A stretch of DNA of 64,000 bases. Origin: Chelatococcus sp. GTDB taxonomy: Bacteria; Pseudomonadota; Alphaproteobacteria; Rhizobiales; Beijerinckiaceae. A program made the translations under genes and the position numbers. Positions 16,099-24,717 of this stretch are shown one piece after another (positions within the stretch are counted from its first letter, which is position 1; each line of letters begins with the position of its first letter). Location of the stretch: positions 1 through 64,000 of the forward strand of contig QFQY01000021.1 of NCBI GenBank assembly GCA_003248805.1, read 5' to 3'. A model generated the notes under the pieces. The model made no database searches and was not told where the DNA came from. It was given only the letters and a program-made list of their open reading frames with translations.

Positions 16099-16629
16099 TC
16101 AACGTCCCGGAGGGCGGATCGAGAGCTTCTGGAAGCCCTTTCCCGCCAGCACCGGCTTCTTCGACGACAGAATGCGCGAATTGATGCCCTGCCAGCCGAT
16201 CTCGCCCGAGAGCCGGCCGAACTCGATCTTCGGGCAACGGTCCATGACGACGATGACGCCCTTTGCCTCGGCGCGGGCCGCAGCCTCCTCGTTGCGCACC
16301 GAAAGCTGCATCCAGACCACCTTCGGCATGGGATCGAGAGCCAGCGCCTCGTCGGTGATCGGCCCCGCCGCCTCCGAATTGCGGAAGATCTCGACCATGT
16401 CGACCGGACCCGGAATATCCTTGAGCGAGCCATAGACCGTGCGCCCGAGCAGTTGCTGCCCGGCGAGGCCCGGATTGACAGGCACGACGTCATAGCCGCG
16501 ATCGATGAGATATTTCGCCACGATCCAGCTCGGCCGGGCCTCGTTGGCGGAGGCGCCGACGAGGGCGATGCGCTTCACCGATGTCAGGATGTCGCGGATC
16601 AGGCTGTCGGGATAGGCGTCGTGGGTCAT
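16099..16629 (-). CDS. CoA-binding domain protein (YccU-like)
   Basis: A 176-residue single-domain Rossmann protein of the CoA_binding_2 family. RIALVGASANEARPSW at about 20-35 gives the nucleotide/CoA loop. VVPVNPG, VDMVEIFRNSE and KVVWMQLSVRN follow in the order seen in YccU-type proteins. The family role is not established beyond CoA binding. Its proximity to metY is, in my recollection, conserved in Hyphomicrobiales, which may hint at a link to sulfur or acyl-CoA metabolism. Confidence 0.85.
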   Translation of the reverse strand: MTHDAYPDSLIRDILTSVKRIALVGASANEARPSWIVAKYLIDRGYDVVPVNPGLAGQQLLGRTVYGSLKDIPGPVDMVEIFRNSEAAGPITDEALALDPMPKVVWMQLSVRNEEAAARAEAKGVIVVMDRCPKIEFGRLSGEIGWQGINSRILSSKKPVLAGKGFQKLSIRPPGR

Positions 16630-16890
16630 GCACAGGCGTTCCGGCGGCGGGCGATCATGCCAGGGAGGCAGTGATACGCGGTTCCGCGAGCCGGGGTAAG
16701 CCGGCCGCCCGGCGAGATCGCGCAGAACGGGACCTGAAAAACGGAGCGCGAACGGCGCGGCGCGCGCTCCTGAGCTGAGTGATGGACAGGCGACCTAGCA
16801 TCCCATGCGATATCCGATCTGTGCAAATGGCTGAGCCGCGAGAGCCCGCCGCTTGCTAAGGGGGATCGCCCGCGAACCGAAAGATCGCCC

Positions 16891-18192
16891 GTGACCATCG
16901 CCGCCCACGATCCCGCGCCGCTTCCGCCGGGAGAGCCACCTGCTTCGGCGACCGTCGTTGCGCGCGTGTCCTCGTCGCCGACGCCGGCATGGACGGAGAT
17001 GGGGACGCCTGCCTATCGCAGGATCGGCATCGCGCTGTTCCTCGCCGGCTTTTCGACGTTCTCGCTGATCTATTCGGTGCAGCCGCTGCTGCCCAATCTG
17101 GTCGAGACGTTCGGCGTCACCCCGTCGCAGAGCTCGCTGGCGCTCTCCCTGTCGACGGGCTGTCTCGCCTTCGCCATCCTCTGCGCCGGGGCGTTGGGCG
17201 AGCGGTTCACCCGCCGGGGTCTGATGTGCGCCTCGATGATCGCGGCCGCGCTGCTCCAGATCGCCTGCGCGCTTACCACGAACTGGCATCTGCTGCTCAT
17301 GCTGCGTGCGCTGGAAGGGCTTGCGCTCGGCGGTGTTCCCGCTGTCGCGATGGCCTATCTCGCCGAGGAGATTCACCCGAGATCGCTCGGAGCCGCGATG
17401 GGCATCTATGTCGGCGGCACGGGTGTCGGCGGCATGATGGGGCGCGTCGGCATGGGGCTGGTGACCGAATTCAGCTCCTGGCGTGTTGCGCTGGGCGTCC
17501 TCGGCGTGCTCGGCCTGCTTGCGGCGATCGGTTTCGTCAGGCTGCTTCCGGCGTCGCGGAACTTCGTGCCCCGGCGGGGCATGCCGCTGGCGCAGCACCG
17601 GCGCGCCTGGCTGGGACATCTCGCGACACCGGGCCTGCCGCTGCTGTTCCTGACGGGGTTCCTGACGCTCGGTGTCCAGGTCGCGATGTTCAACTATCTC
17701 ACCTTCCGGCTGGCGGCCGCGCCCTACGATCTGAGCGAGGGCCAGATCAGCGCGATGTTCGTCGTGTTCCTGTTCGGCGTCGCCGCTTCCACGCTCGCGG
17801 GCTCGGCCGCGGATCGTCACGGCAGAGGCCCGGTGCTGATCGCCGGCGTCGTGACCATAGGCCTCGGCGTGGCGCTCACGATGGCGTCGTATCTGCCGCT
17901 GATCGTGGCGGGCGTCGTCGCGGTGACGATCGGGTTCTTCGTCATGCATTCGGTCGCGAGCGGCTGGGTCGGCCGCATGGCCGAGGGCTCCAAGGGCCAT
18001 GCCTCTTCGCTCTACCTGCTGGCCTATTACGCCGGGTCGAGCGTGCTGGGAACGCTCGGCGGTCTGTTCTGGAGCGCGGGGCAATGGCCGGCGGTGGCGG
18101 GCTTCGTCGCCGTTCTGCTCCTGATCGCGCTCGCTGCGGCCCTGCGCCTCGCCTGGAGCGAGAGGGCGGCGAGGCGGCGATCGGCGGCGTGA
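16891..18192 (+). CDS. MFS transporter (YnfM-like)
   Basis: A 433-residue twelve-helix major facilitator. The motif-A equivalent between helices 2 and 3 is GALGERFTRRG, and a second copy between helices 8 and 9 reads GSAADRHGRGP. An unusually long, proline-rich cytosolic N-terminus of about 40 residues precedes helix 1 (IGIALFLAGFSTFSLIYSVQ, cut here). It resembles the YnfM/arabinose-efflux branch, and the substrate is unknown. The GTG start at 16891 is the first in-frame start, and internal ATGs before helix 1 are possible. It converges on the crotonase gene with a 25-bp gap. Confidence 0.84.
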   Translation: MTIAAHDPAPLPPGEPPASATVVARVSSSPTPAWTEMGTPAYRRIGIALFLAGFSTFSLIYSVQPLLPNLVETFGVTPSQSSLALSLSTGCLAFAILCAGALGERFTRRGLMCASMIAAALLQIACALTTNWHLLLMLRALEGLALGGVPAVAMAYLAEEIHPRSLGAAMGIYVGGTGVGGMMGRVGMGLVTEFSSWRVALGVLGVLGLLAAIGFVRLLPASRNFVPRRGMPLAQHRRAWLGHLATPGLPLLFLTGFLTLGVQVAMFNYLTFRLAAAPYDLSEGQISAMFVVFLFGVAASTLAGSAADRHGRGPVLIAGVVTIGLGVALTMASYLPLIVAGVVAVTIGFFVMHSVASGWVGRMAEGSKGHASSLYLLAYYAGSSVLGTLGGLFWSAGQWPAVAGFVAVLLLIALAAALRLAWSERAARRRSAA

Positions 18193-18217
18193 GGGCCGAA
18201 GGCGGTCGGAACCCGCC

Positions 18218-19030
18218 TCAGCTTTCCCAGACCGGCGCTCGCTTGGCCACGAACGCGCCGATGCCCTCCTCGGCATCCCGCGCCAGCATGTTCTCGACCA
18301 TCACGGCCGAGGCATGCTCATAGGCGGCCTCGAGCCCCATCTCCCGCTGTTCGTAGAAGGCGCGCTTGCCGGTCCGCACTGTGGCCGGAGACTTCGAGGC
18401 GATGAGGCCGCCGAGCCTGCGCGCCTCCGCCAGGGCGTCGCCGGCCGGGACGACGCGGTTGACGAGCCCCATCCGATGGGCTTCGGCCGCCGGCACCATC
18501 TCGCCGAGCAGCAGCATCTCCATCGCGTGCTTGGCGGCGAGGTTGCGCGTGAGCGCGACCATCGGCGTCGAGCAGAACAGGCCGATATGGACGCCGGGCG
18601 TGCAGAATCGCGCCGCCTCGCCCGCGACCGCGAGATCGCAGCTCGCCACCAATTGGCAGCCGGCGGCGGTCGCCGTGCCCTCGACAGCCGCGATGACCGG
18701 CTGGGGCAGGGCGGTGATCTGCTGCATCACCCGCGAGCAGCGCCCGAGGATGTCGGCGAAATAGGCGCGGCCGCGATCGGCATCGGCGCGGTGGCCCGTC
18801 AGCTCCTTGAGATCGTGCCCTGCGCTGAAGACGGGGCCCGCCGCCGCCAGCACCACCGCCTTCACGGCGCGGTCCTGTGCGATGGCGTCGAATGTCTGCG
18901 CCAGCGCCTCCAGCATCGCCTCGCTCAGCGGGTTGCGCGCCTGTGGGCGATTGAGCGTCAGGACCGCGACGCCTTCGCTGTCCTCGCGCAGCAGGGCAGG
19001 GCCCGCCGGCGGCTGGTGATGCGCATTCAT
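18218..19030 (-). CDS. ECHDC3-like crotonase (enoyl-CoA hydratase family, catalytic Glu absent)
   Basis: A 270-residue crotonase-fold protein. The CoA-binding and oxyanion-hole segments are present (FSAGHDLKEL and AVEGTATAAGCQLVASCD). However, the two hydratase catalytic glutamates are replaced: the first position is Gln in AGCQLVA, and the second region reads FCTPGVHIGLF with no PE. This pattern, including GLFCSTP, matches ECHDC3-type proteins, which are not classical hydratases. ATG 19030 has AAGGGA upstream. The next gene, divergent by 98 bp, is a PaaI-like thioesterase, so a shared acyl-CoA housekeeping role is plausible. Confidence 0.85.
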   Translation of the reverse strand: MNAHHQPPAGPALLREDSEGVAVLTLNRPQARNPLSEAMLEALAQTFDAIAQDRAVKAVVLAAAGPVFSAGHDLKELTGHRADADRGRAYFADILGRCSRVMQQITALPQPVIAAVEGTATAAGCQLVASCDLAVAGEAARFCTPGVHIGLFCSTPMVALTRNLAAKHAMEMLLLGEMVPAAEAHRMGLVNRVVPAGDALAEARRLGGLIASKSPATVRTGKRAFYEQREMGLEAAYEHASAVMVENMLARDAEEGIGAFVAKRAPVWES

Positions 19031-19128
19031 GGCGTTTCCCTTTGCGTTTTGCCGCATTGTCGGGGCGTGGCGGCCGTGGTGCAAGAGGCGGCCTCTTTCC
19101 GGTCCCGAGAGCCCGCCAGGAGCCTGCC

Positions 19129-19554
19129 ATGACCATCCGCATGACCGCCTCGGAGATCGACGCCTATCTCGACGAGGTCTTCCCGCAGCTTCACCATGGC
19201 GGGCGCACTTATTTCATCGAGGAGGTCGGGCCGATGACGGCCCGCATGCGCTGCGACTACCACGAGAAGCATCTGCGCCCCGGCGGCACCATCTCCGGCC
19301 CGACCATGATGGCGCTGGCCGACGTCGCGCTCTACGCCGCGATCCTGGCCCAGATCGGGCCGGTCGGCCTCGCGGTGACGACGAGCCTGAGCTTCAACTT
19401 CCTGCGCAAGCCAGGGCCGGTGGCCCTGATCGGGCAGGCGCGCCTGCTCAAGCTCGGCAAGAGGCTGGCGGTGGGCGAGGTCGCTCTCTACTCGCAGGGA
19501 CAGGACGAGATGGTCGCCCATGCGACCGGCACCTATTCCGTTCCCGATCGCTGA
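19129..19554 (+). CDS. PaaI-family hotdog thioesterase
   Basis: A 141-residue hotdog-fold protein. The long central helix segment reads RPGGTISGPTMMALADVALY, followed by the strands TTSLSFNFLRKP and GQARLLKLGKRLAVGEV typical of PaaI/YigI-type acyl-CoA thioesterases. It would hydrolyse acyl- or aryl-CoA esters in the cytosol. AGGAG lies just upstream of ATG 19129. It is divergent from the ECHDC3-like gene and convergent, with a 12-bp gap, to the substrate-binding protein. Confidence 0.85.
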   Translation: MTIRMTASEIDAYLDEVFPQLHHGGRTYFIEEVGPMTARMRCDYHEKHLRPGGTISGPTMMALADVALYAAILAQIGPVGLAVTTSLSFNFLRKPGPVALIGQARLLKLGKRLAVGEVALYSQGQDEMVAHATGTYSVPDR

Positions 19555-19566
19555 TCGGGGGCCGCC

Positions 19567-20340
19567 TCACTTCGGCGGGATCGGATCGAGCCCGGTCCGG
19601 CGAATGATCGGCGCGGCCTCGGAGCCGCCGAGGCAGGCGATCAGGGCCTTCGCGGCGGCCGGCTCTTTCGCGTTGGCGGCAAGCCCAGCGGAGAAGATCG
19701 TCACCCTCTGGACCTCCTCCGGCAGGGTCCCCACGAAATCCAGCCCCTCGATCGGAATGAGCTCGCTGACCTGCTGGAAGCCGAGTTCGGCATCGCCGCG
19801 CGCCACCACGGTGCCGACGCGCTCGCTGAAGATCTTTCTGGACTTGGCCATCACCTGCCCGCTGGGATCGAGCTTCGGGAAGAGCTCCTCCGAGAGATAT
19901 GTGCCGCTGGCGCTGGCCGAATAGGCGATGGACTTCGCCGCCATCAGGGTCTTTTTCAACGCCTCAACCGTCGAAATGTCCGGCTTCGGTGCGCCAGCCT
20001 TGACCGAAAGGCCGATGGCGGAGCGGGCGAGGTCGGTCCGGGTGCCGGCCATGCCCTTGCCGTCCTGCACCAGCTTGTCGAAGGCGTCGCCCGCGAGAAT
20101 GACGACATCGGCGGGTTCGCCACGGGCCAGACGGTTCGGAATCGCATCCGGTGCCGCGCCCATGGAGGCGCCATAGGCGCTGATCACCTTCTGGCCGATC
20201 TTAGCCTCGCAACCGGGAACCAGTTCCTTGTAGGCGGCGGTGAAGCCACCCGAGCTGATGACGTTCACATCTGCGAATGCAACCGTTACGGCGCCCGGCG
20301 AGGCCAGCAGAGCGGCGATGGCAAGCTGTCGAATGCGCAT
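19567..20340 (-). CDS. solitary ModA-like periplasmic substrate-binding protein
   Basis: A 257-residue secreted protein with a signal peptide (residues 1-23, cleavage after VAFA). It is related to molybdate-type (SBP_bac_11) binding proteins. Recognisable segments are SSGGFTAAYKELVP, GEPADVVILAGDAFDKLV, RSAIGLSVKAGAPKPDIS and GDAELGFQQVSELIP. No permease or ATPase gene is adjacent, so it is either an orphan binding protein or works with a distant transporter. Molybdate specificity should not be assumed; several members of this family bind other anions or have signalling roles. Confidence 0.82.
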   Translation of the reverse strand: MRIRQLAIAALLASPGAVTVAFADVNVISSGGFTAAYKELVPGCEAKIGQKVISAYGASMGAAPDAIPNRLARGEPADVVILAGDAFDKLVQDGKGMAGTRTDLARSAIGLSVKAGAPKPDISTVEALKKTLMAAKSIAYSASASGTYLSEELFPKLDPSGQVMAKSRKIFSERVGTVVARGDAELGFQQVSELIPIEGLDFVGTLPEEVQRVTIFSAGLAANAKEPAAAKALIACLGGSEAAPIIRRTGLDPIPPK

Positions 20341-20400
20341 GTTGGCGTTCCTCCCGGAGAGATGGTGATGCGATCTCCGCCAACCGGCAAGCTTCCGATG

Positions 20401-20416
20401 CGGTATTTTGATACCG
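20401..20416. promoter_or_regulatory. CGGTAT/ATACCG dyad
   Basis: A 16-base element in which CGGTAT and ATACCG form perfect inverted arms around TTTG. It lies 61 bases upstream of the ModA-like start in the divergent gap shared with rplM. It is a plausible operator or hairpin. Confidence 0.4.
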
Positions 20417-20474
20417 TCAATCTTATTGGACTGAAAACAATGGATTTTTGCCGCCGATCGCTTTGATGTTGTGC

Positions 20475-20503
20475 TTGACAGACGGCGTTCTCTCTTCTAT
20501 CCC
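20475..20503 (+). promoter_or_regulatory. rplM-rpsI promoter
   Basis: TTGACA at 20475-20480 and TATCCC at 20498-20503 are separated by 17 bases and sit about 67 bases upstream of the rplM start. The consensus -35 with a weaker -10 is usual for alphaproteobacterial housekeeping promoters. Confidence 0.6.
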
Positions 20504-20569
20504 GCCCCCACACCGCCGCTGGCTTCCGCCGGCGGCTTGTCGTTTCTTTCAACCGAAGGGGTGCCCGCG

Positions 20570-21031
20570 ATGAAGACCATCTCGCTCAAGCCCGCCGATG
20601 TCGAAAAGAAGTGGGTTGTGATCGACGCCTCCGGGCTCGTCGTTGGCCGTCTCGCCTCCATCGTGGCGATGCGCCTGCGCGGCAAGCACAAGGCCGCCTA
20701 TACCCCTCACGTCGACTGCGGCGACAACATCATCGTCATCAACGCCGAGAAGGTGGTGTTCACCGGCCGCAAGCGCGACCAGAAGAACTACTACCACCAC
20801 ACCGGCTTCGCCGGCGGCATCAAGGAGCGTTCGGCCAAGTTCATCCTGGACGGCCGCTTCCCTGAGCGGATCGTCGAGAAGGCCGTGGAGCGCATGCTCC
20901 CGCGTGGCCCGCTCTTCCGCCAGATCCTCGGCAATCTGCGCGTCTACAAGGGCGCCGAGCATCCCCATGCCGCTCAGTCGCCGGAGGCGCTCGACGTCGC
21001 CGCGCTCAACAGCAAGAACGTGAGGGTCTGA
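20570..21031 (+). CDS. rplM: 50S ribosomal protein L13
   Basis: A 153-residue L13, full length. The N-terminus is MKTISLKPADVEKKWVVIDA, then GRLASIVAMRLRGKHK, GDNIIVINAEKV, and the C-terminal MLPRGPLFRQ with LRVYKGAEHPHAAQ, all typical. L13 is an early assembly protein of the large subunit. AAGGGG precedes the ATG by nine bases. The stop codon overlaps the start of rpsI (TGATG), so the two are translationally coupled, as in most bacteria. Confidence 0.98.
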   Translation: MKTISLKPADVEKKWVVIDASGLVVGRLASIVAMRLRGKHKAAYTPHVDCGDNIIVINAEKVVFTGRKRDQKNYYHHTGFAGGIKERSAKFILDGRFPERIVEKAVERMLPRGPLFRQILGNLRVYKGAEHPHAAQSPEALDVAALNSKNVRV

Positions 21032-21510
21032 TGGCCGAGGTTCTTCAGTCGCTCGAGCAGCTCGGCCAGGTGGCGAAGCCCGCCCAGCCCGAGGCTCCCG
21101 TCCACGTCAAGAAGGTCGATGCGCAGGGCCGCGCCTATGCCACCGGCAAGCGCAAGAACGCCATCGCCCGCGTCTGGATCAAGCCCGGCTCCGGCAAGGT
21201 CACGGTCAACGGCCGCGATCAGGAGGTGTATTTCGCGCGTCCGGTGCTGCGCCTCGTGCTGCAGCAGCCGCTCCAGCTCGTCGACCGCATGACCCAGTAC
21301 GACGTCGTCGTCTCGGTCAAGGGCGGCGGCCTCTCCGGCCAGGCCGGCGCGGTGCGCCACGGCATCTCCAAGGCCCTGACCTTCTACGAGCCGGACCTTC
21401 GCGGCCCGCTCAAGAAGGAAGGCTTCCTGACCCGTGACTCGCGCGTCGTCGAGCGTAAGAAGTTCGGTAAGGCCAAGGCCCGCCGCAGCTTCCAGTTCTC
21501 GAAGCGCTGA
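21031..21510 (+). CDS. rpsI: 30S ribosomal protein S9
   Basis: A 159-residue S9. An alphaproteobacterial N-terminal extension of about 40 residues precedes the core, which begins GRAYATGKRKNAIARVWIKP. The GGGLSGQAGAVRHGISKAL segment and the basic C-terminus ending QFSKR, which reaches the ribosomal P site, are both present. It is the second gene of the rplM-rpsI operon and is followed 28 bp later by a strong intrinsic terminator. Confidence 0.98.
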   Translation: MAEVLQSLEQLGQVAKPAQPEAPVHVKKVDAQGRAYATGKRKNAIARVWIKPGSGKVTVNGRDQEVYFARPVLRLVLQQPLQLVDRMTQYDVVVSVKGGGLSGQAGAVRHGISKALTFYEPDLRGPLKKEGFLTRDSRVVERKKFGKAKARRSFQFSKR

Positions 21511-21538
21511 TCGTTTTCGGTCTGTCGATTATACGCAA

Positions 21539-21565
21539 GGGCGGCTCGCGAGAGCCGCCCTTTTT
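21539..21565 (+). terminator. intrinsic terminator of rplM-rpsI
   Basis: GGGCGGCTC and GAGCCGCCC form a perfect 9-bp stem with a GCGA loop, followed directly by TTTTT. Confidence 0.92.
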
Positions 21566-21598
21566 CGTATTGTCGGGTCTTGTCGCAGGAGACCGCAG

Positions 21599-22357
21599 AT
21601 GAACCCGTCCCGCCCCGTCCTTCTCGTCACCGGCGGCAGCCGCGGCATCGGTGCGGCGACCTGCGTCATGGCCGCCCGGCGCGGCTACGATGTCGCCGTG
21701 AACTTCCAGCACAATGCGCAGGCAGCCGCGAAGGTCGTCGCCGCCTGCGAGGCGCAGGGCGCGAAAGCGGTCGCGCTGCGCGGCGACATGGCCGAGGAGG
21801 CCGATATCATCCGCGTCTTCGCCAAGGCGCAGAATGCGCTCGGCGCGCTCACCCATGTGGTCAACAATGCCGGCATCACCGGCAAGGCGAGCCCGCTCGC
21901 CGATGCCGACACCGACGTCATCCGCTCCTGCATCGACATCAATGTGACGGGCGCCATCCTCGTGGCCCGCGAGGCGGCCCGCGCGCTGACGGCCAACAGC
22001 GGCGCGCAAGGCAGGGCGATCGTCAACATCTCCTCCGTCGCGGCGACGCTCGGCTCGCCGGGGGAGTATGTCTGGTACGCGGCCTCCAAGGCGGCGGTCG
22101 ACGCGCTGACCGTCGGGCTCGCCAAGGAACTCGCCGCGCACGGCATTCGCGTCAATGCGGTCGCCCCCGGCATCACCGACACCGAAATCCATGCCCTGTC
22201 GACCGGCGAGGCCGGCCGCGTCGCGCGCATCGCGCCGCTGATTCCGCTGAAGCGCGCCGCGACGGCCGACGAGATCGCCGAAGCGGTGCTGTTCCTGCTC
22301 TCGGCGGCGTCGTCCTATACGACCGGCGAGATCCTCAGGGTCGGCGGGGGGCGCTGA
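21599..22357 (+). CDS. SDR-family NAD(P)-dependent oxidoreductase
   Basis: A 252-residue classical short-chain dehydrogenase. The cofactor motif TGGSRGIG is at 11-18, NNAG follows in VVNNAGITG, and the catalytic set is Ser in NISSVAA with the YxxxK motif YAASK. The C-terminal VAPGITDTEI and the ending TGEILRVGGGR are typical of the glucose-dehydrogenase/FabG-like group. The substrate is unknown. AGGAGA is placed seven bases before ATG 21599. It follows the rpsI terminator, so it has its own promoter or depends on readthrough. Confidence 0.88.
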   Translation: MNPSRPVLLVTGGSRGIGAATCVMAARRGYDVAVNFQHNAQAAAKVVAACEAQGAKAVALRGDMAEEADIIRVFAKAQNALGALTHVVNNAGITGKASPLADADTDVIRSCIDINVTGAILVAREAARALTANSGAQGRAIVNISSVAATLGSPGEYVWYAASKAAVDALTVGLAKELAAHGIRVNAVAPGITDTEIHALSTGEAGRVARIAPLIPLKRAATADEIAEAVLFLLSAASSYTTGEILRVGGGR

Positions 22358-22384
22358 GGTGGCGGCGCCGGCGCACAGGGGGGG

Positions 22385-22717
22385 TTAGTCGCAGACTTCG
22401 ACCTGCCGCATCCGGCCTTCGACGAAGGCCTCGGTGAAGTGGCAGGGCATCGACGGCACAGGCTTCGCGAAATAGCTGGCCGTGGGCGAGTCGTGATAGA
22501 CCGGATAGGACTGGGCCGAGGGCTGCTGCTCGGCCGGCGAAGTCAATTGCTGGTGAGGCTGCGTCACGGCCGCCGCGACCGTCACGATGGCCTGACCGCC
22601 GGCGCCGATGGCGCCTGCCGACCCCGGCCACGCCGGACTGGCCGAGGCAGGGGAGATGAGACCGGCGCCACCCGCCGTGGTCAGAGCGAACGCTGCTGCA
22701 ATCAGTGCCTTGTTCAT
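22385..22717 (-). CDS. small secreted protein of unknown function
   Basis: A 110-residue protein that I do not recognise. An N-terminal signal peptide (MNKALIAAAFALTTAGGAG onward, cleavage probably after SPASA at about 27) is followed by a low-complexity Gly/Ala/Pro/Gln segment. The C-terminal region has two cysteines, in VPSMPCHFTEAF and QVEVCD, that could form a disulfide. The start at 22717 is set by the signal peptide. It converges on the SDR gene. Confidence 0.6.
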   Translation of the reverse strand: MNKALIAAAFALTTAGGAGLISPASASPAWPGSAGAIGAGGQAIVTVAAAVTQPHQQLTSPAEQQPSAQSYPVYHDSPTASYFAKPVPSMPCHFTEAFVEGRMRQVEVCD

Positions 22718-22921
22718 ATCAGCCTCCAAAGCCGAAATTCGACACACCGAACGACCGGCCCGTCGATGCGGGCCGATGGCGAGGGCGCGCCCGAAACCCG
22801 TCGAACTTGCGGCGGGAATGGACGGCGCCAATCACAAGCGCGTGCGTTCCGCGCATTCCGCGGGGCTGATCGGCAACGCGCTTCATGCTAGAGGCGGAAA
22901 CGCCCGTCATCCTGGTTCGTC

Positions 22922-23203
22922 ATGCGTGTCCTGCTCGTCCTGATCGCCTTCGGCATGATCGCCGTCCCCGCCTTGCTGATGCTGGCGCGGACGGAATTGC
23001 CGCGCGCCGCGCGCATCGGCCGCGCGCTCGCGATCTTCCTGGCGCCGGCCTTCGCGCTCGGACTGATCCACGGCGTGCCGGAACTCGACGGCAGGGCGCT
23101 CCAGCACCCGGTGGCCTGGACGACATTGCGCCTCGTCCTGACGGGCCTCGCCCTGATCCTGCCCTGGTGCCTCTATGTCTGGCTGGCGGGCGCCCGCCGC
23201 TGA
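22922..23203 (+). CDS. small inner-membrane protein, unknown
   Basis: A 93-residue protein with three predicted hydrophobic helices (about 2-22, 34-50 and 68-88) and an RTELPRAARIGR basic loop. I do not recognise a family. It ends 16 bp before the ureohydrolase gene on the same strand, so the two are probably co-transcribed. The ribosome-binding site is weak. Confidence 0.6.
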   Translation: MRVLLVLIAFGMIAVPALLMLARTELPRAARIGRALAIFLAPAFALGLIHGVPELDGRALQHPVAWTTLRLVLTGLALILPWCLYVWLAGARR

Positions 23204-23219
23204 TCTTTCCAGGACTCCG

Positions 23220-24176
23220 ATGACCGACAATTCCGACACTCCGCCGATCGACCACGCCTTCACCGGCGACAGGCGCGGCCCGGCCCTCGATCCGACCTAT
23301 GCGGGCGCGCTGTCCTTCATGCGCCGCCGCTACTCCAAGGATGTCTCCGGCTGCGATCTCGTGGTCTGGGGCGTGCCCTTCGATCTGGCGGTCTCGAACC
23401 GCCCCGGCACGCGCTTCGGGCCGCAGGCGATCCGCCGCGCCAGCGTGATCTTCGACGGAGACGCGCAATATCCCTCGCGCATCGACCCCTTCGAGACCCT
23501 CGCCGTCGTCGACTATGGCGATTGCGCCCTGCCGCGCGGCGATCTGCAGGGCTGCGCCCATGCGATCGAGAAGGAGGCCGCGGGTATCCTCGCCTCCGGC
23601 GCGCACCTGCTGACGCTTGGCGGCGACCACTTCATCACCCTGCCGCTGCTGCGGGCCCATGTCGCCCGGCACGGCAAGCTCGCGCTCGTCCAGTTCGACG
23701 CGCATCAGGACACCTGGGACGATGGCGTCGGCGCGATCAGCCACGGCTCCTTCGTGCTGGAGGCTGTGCGCGAGGGGCTGATCGACACCGCCCGCTCGAT
23801 CCAGGTCGGCATCCGCACGGTCGCGCCGCGCGATTGCGGCATCGCGGTGCTGGATGCCTATGCGGCGCATGAACTCGGGGTCGAGGGCACGGCGGCGCGC
23901 ATCCGCGAGCGTGTCGGCGACGGGCCGGCCTATCTCACTTTCGACATCGACGCGCTCGATCCGGCCTTCGCGCCGGGCACCGGGACGCCGGTGGCCGGCG
24001 GGCTCTCCTCCGCGCAGGCCCTGCGAATCCTCTGGAGCATCCGCGACCTCGATGTCCGCGGCATGGACGTGGTCGAGGTCTCGCCGCCCTACGACCATGC
24101 CGACGCCACCGCCATCGCCGGCTCCGCGATCGCCCAGCATTACGTCCAGGCCTTCGCCTTGCGGAAGCGCGGCTGA
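23220..24176 (+). CDS. speB: agmatinase-like ureohydrolase
   Basis: A 318-residue arginase/agmatinase-superfamily enzyme with the binuclear manganese motifs in place: GGDHFITLP, FDAHQDTWDD and FDIDALDPAFAPG, plus the SHGSF segment after the DAHxD motif. Agmatinase would give putrescine and urea, but guanidinobutyrase and related activities share these motifs, so the exact substrate is inferred. Argininosuccinate-pathway biosynthesis (argC) lies 0.7 kb downstream. AGGA precedes ATG 23220. Confidence 0.88.
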   Translation: MTDNSDTPPIDHAFTGDRRGPALDPTYAGALSFMRRRYSKDVSGCDLVVWGVPFDLAVSNRPGTRFGPQAIRRASVIFDGDAQYPSRIDPFETLAVVDYGDCALPRGDLQGCAHAIEKEAAGILASGAHLLTLGGDHFITLPLLRAHVARHGKLALVQFDAHQDTWDDGVGAISHGSFVLEAVREGLIDTARSIQVGIRTVAPRDCGIAVLDAYAAHELGVEGTAARIRERVGDGPAYLTFDIDALDPAFAPGTGTPVAGGLSSAQALRILWSIRDLDVRGMDVVEVSPPYDHADATAIAGSAIAQHYVQAFALRKRG

Positions 24177-24244
24177 ATCCGCTTGCGAAGACTCGTTCCC
24201 AAGCCTTTCATGCGACTCGATAAACGCGGATGCGGAGCGCTGTG

Positions 24245-24691
24245 ATGCAGTCTGGTCGATCGGCGAAGGACGCCTTTCCCGCCGCCGTCGGGCGCCTGCG
24301 CGCGGCCCTTGCGGACGTCGCCAACGGCGATGTGGCGGCGATCAAGGCCCTCTATTCGCATGCCGACGACGCGACGAGCTTCTATGGCTGGGGCGGTTAC
24401 GAGAAGGGCTGGGAGGCCGTCTCCCGTCGCTGGGACTGGGCCGCGCAGCAGTTCAAGGGCGGCAGCGTCTCCCATGAGAACGTCACCACCGTTCTCGGAG
24501 ACGATCTCGCGATCCTGACCGACATCGAGACCTTCGCGGTCCTGATGGAAGGCGGGGCCGAACCGTCCCGCTGGACCAACCGGGTCACTCATGTCTTTCG
24601 CTTCGAGGAGGGCGGCTGGCGCCTGCTGCACCGCCACGCAAACCGGCTGGAGGATCGCTACGAGCCGGCGGCGCGCCTCGTCCGCGACTGA
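24245..24691 (+). CDS. NTF2-like / SnoaL-fold protein
   Basis: A 148-residue single-domain protein of the NTF2-like superfamily. A helical N-terminus (RLRAALADVANGDVAAIKAL) precedes the family pattern SHADDATSFYGWGGYEKGW, then WTNRVTHVFRFEEGGWRLLHRHA at the C-terminal sheet (written here in part only as WRLLHRHA). Such proteins are often small ligand-binding or isomerase-like enzymes. No catalytic residues can be assigned. GGAG lies seven bases before ATG 24245, and an in-frame ATG at 24230 is less well supported. Confidence 0.75.
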   Translation: MQSGRSAKDAFPAAVGRLRAALADVANGDVAAIKALYSHADDATSFYGWGGYEKGWEAVSRRWDWAAQQFKGGSVSHENVTTVLGDDLAILTDIETFAVLMEGGAEPSRWTNRVTHVFRFEEGGWRLLHRHANRLEDRYEPAARLVRD

Positions 24692-24717
24692 GAGCCGGCC
24701 GCATCGTCGGGAAGCGA

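Noticed and set aside
16795..18276. 493-codon open frame opposite the MFS gene
   Set aside because: Composition of repeated Arg/Glu/Gln/His typical of antisense frames in GC-rich DNA.
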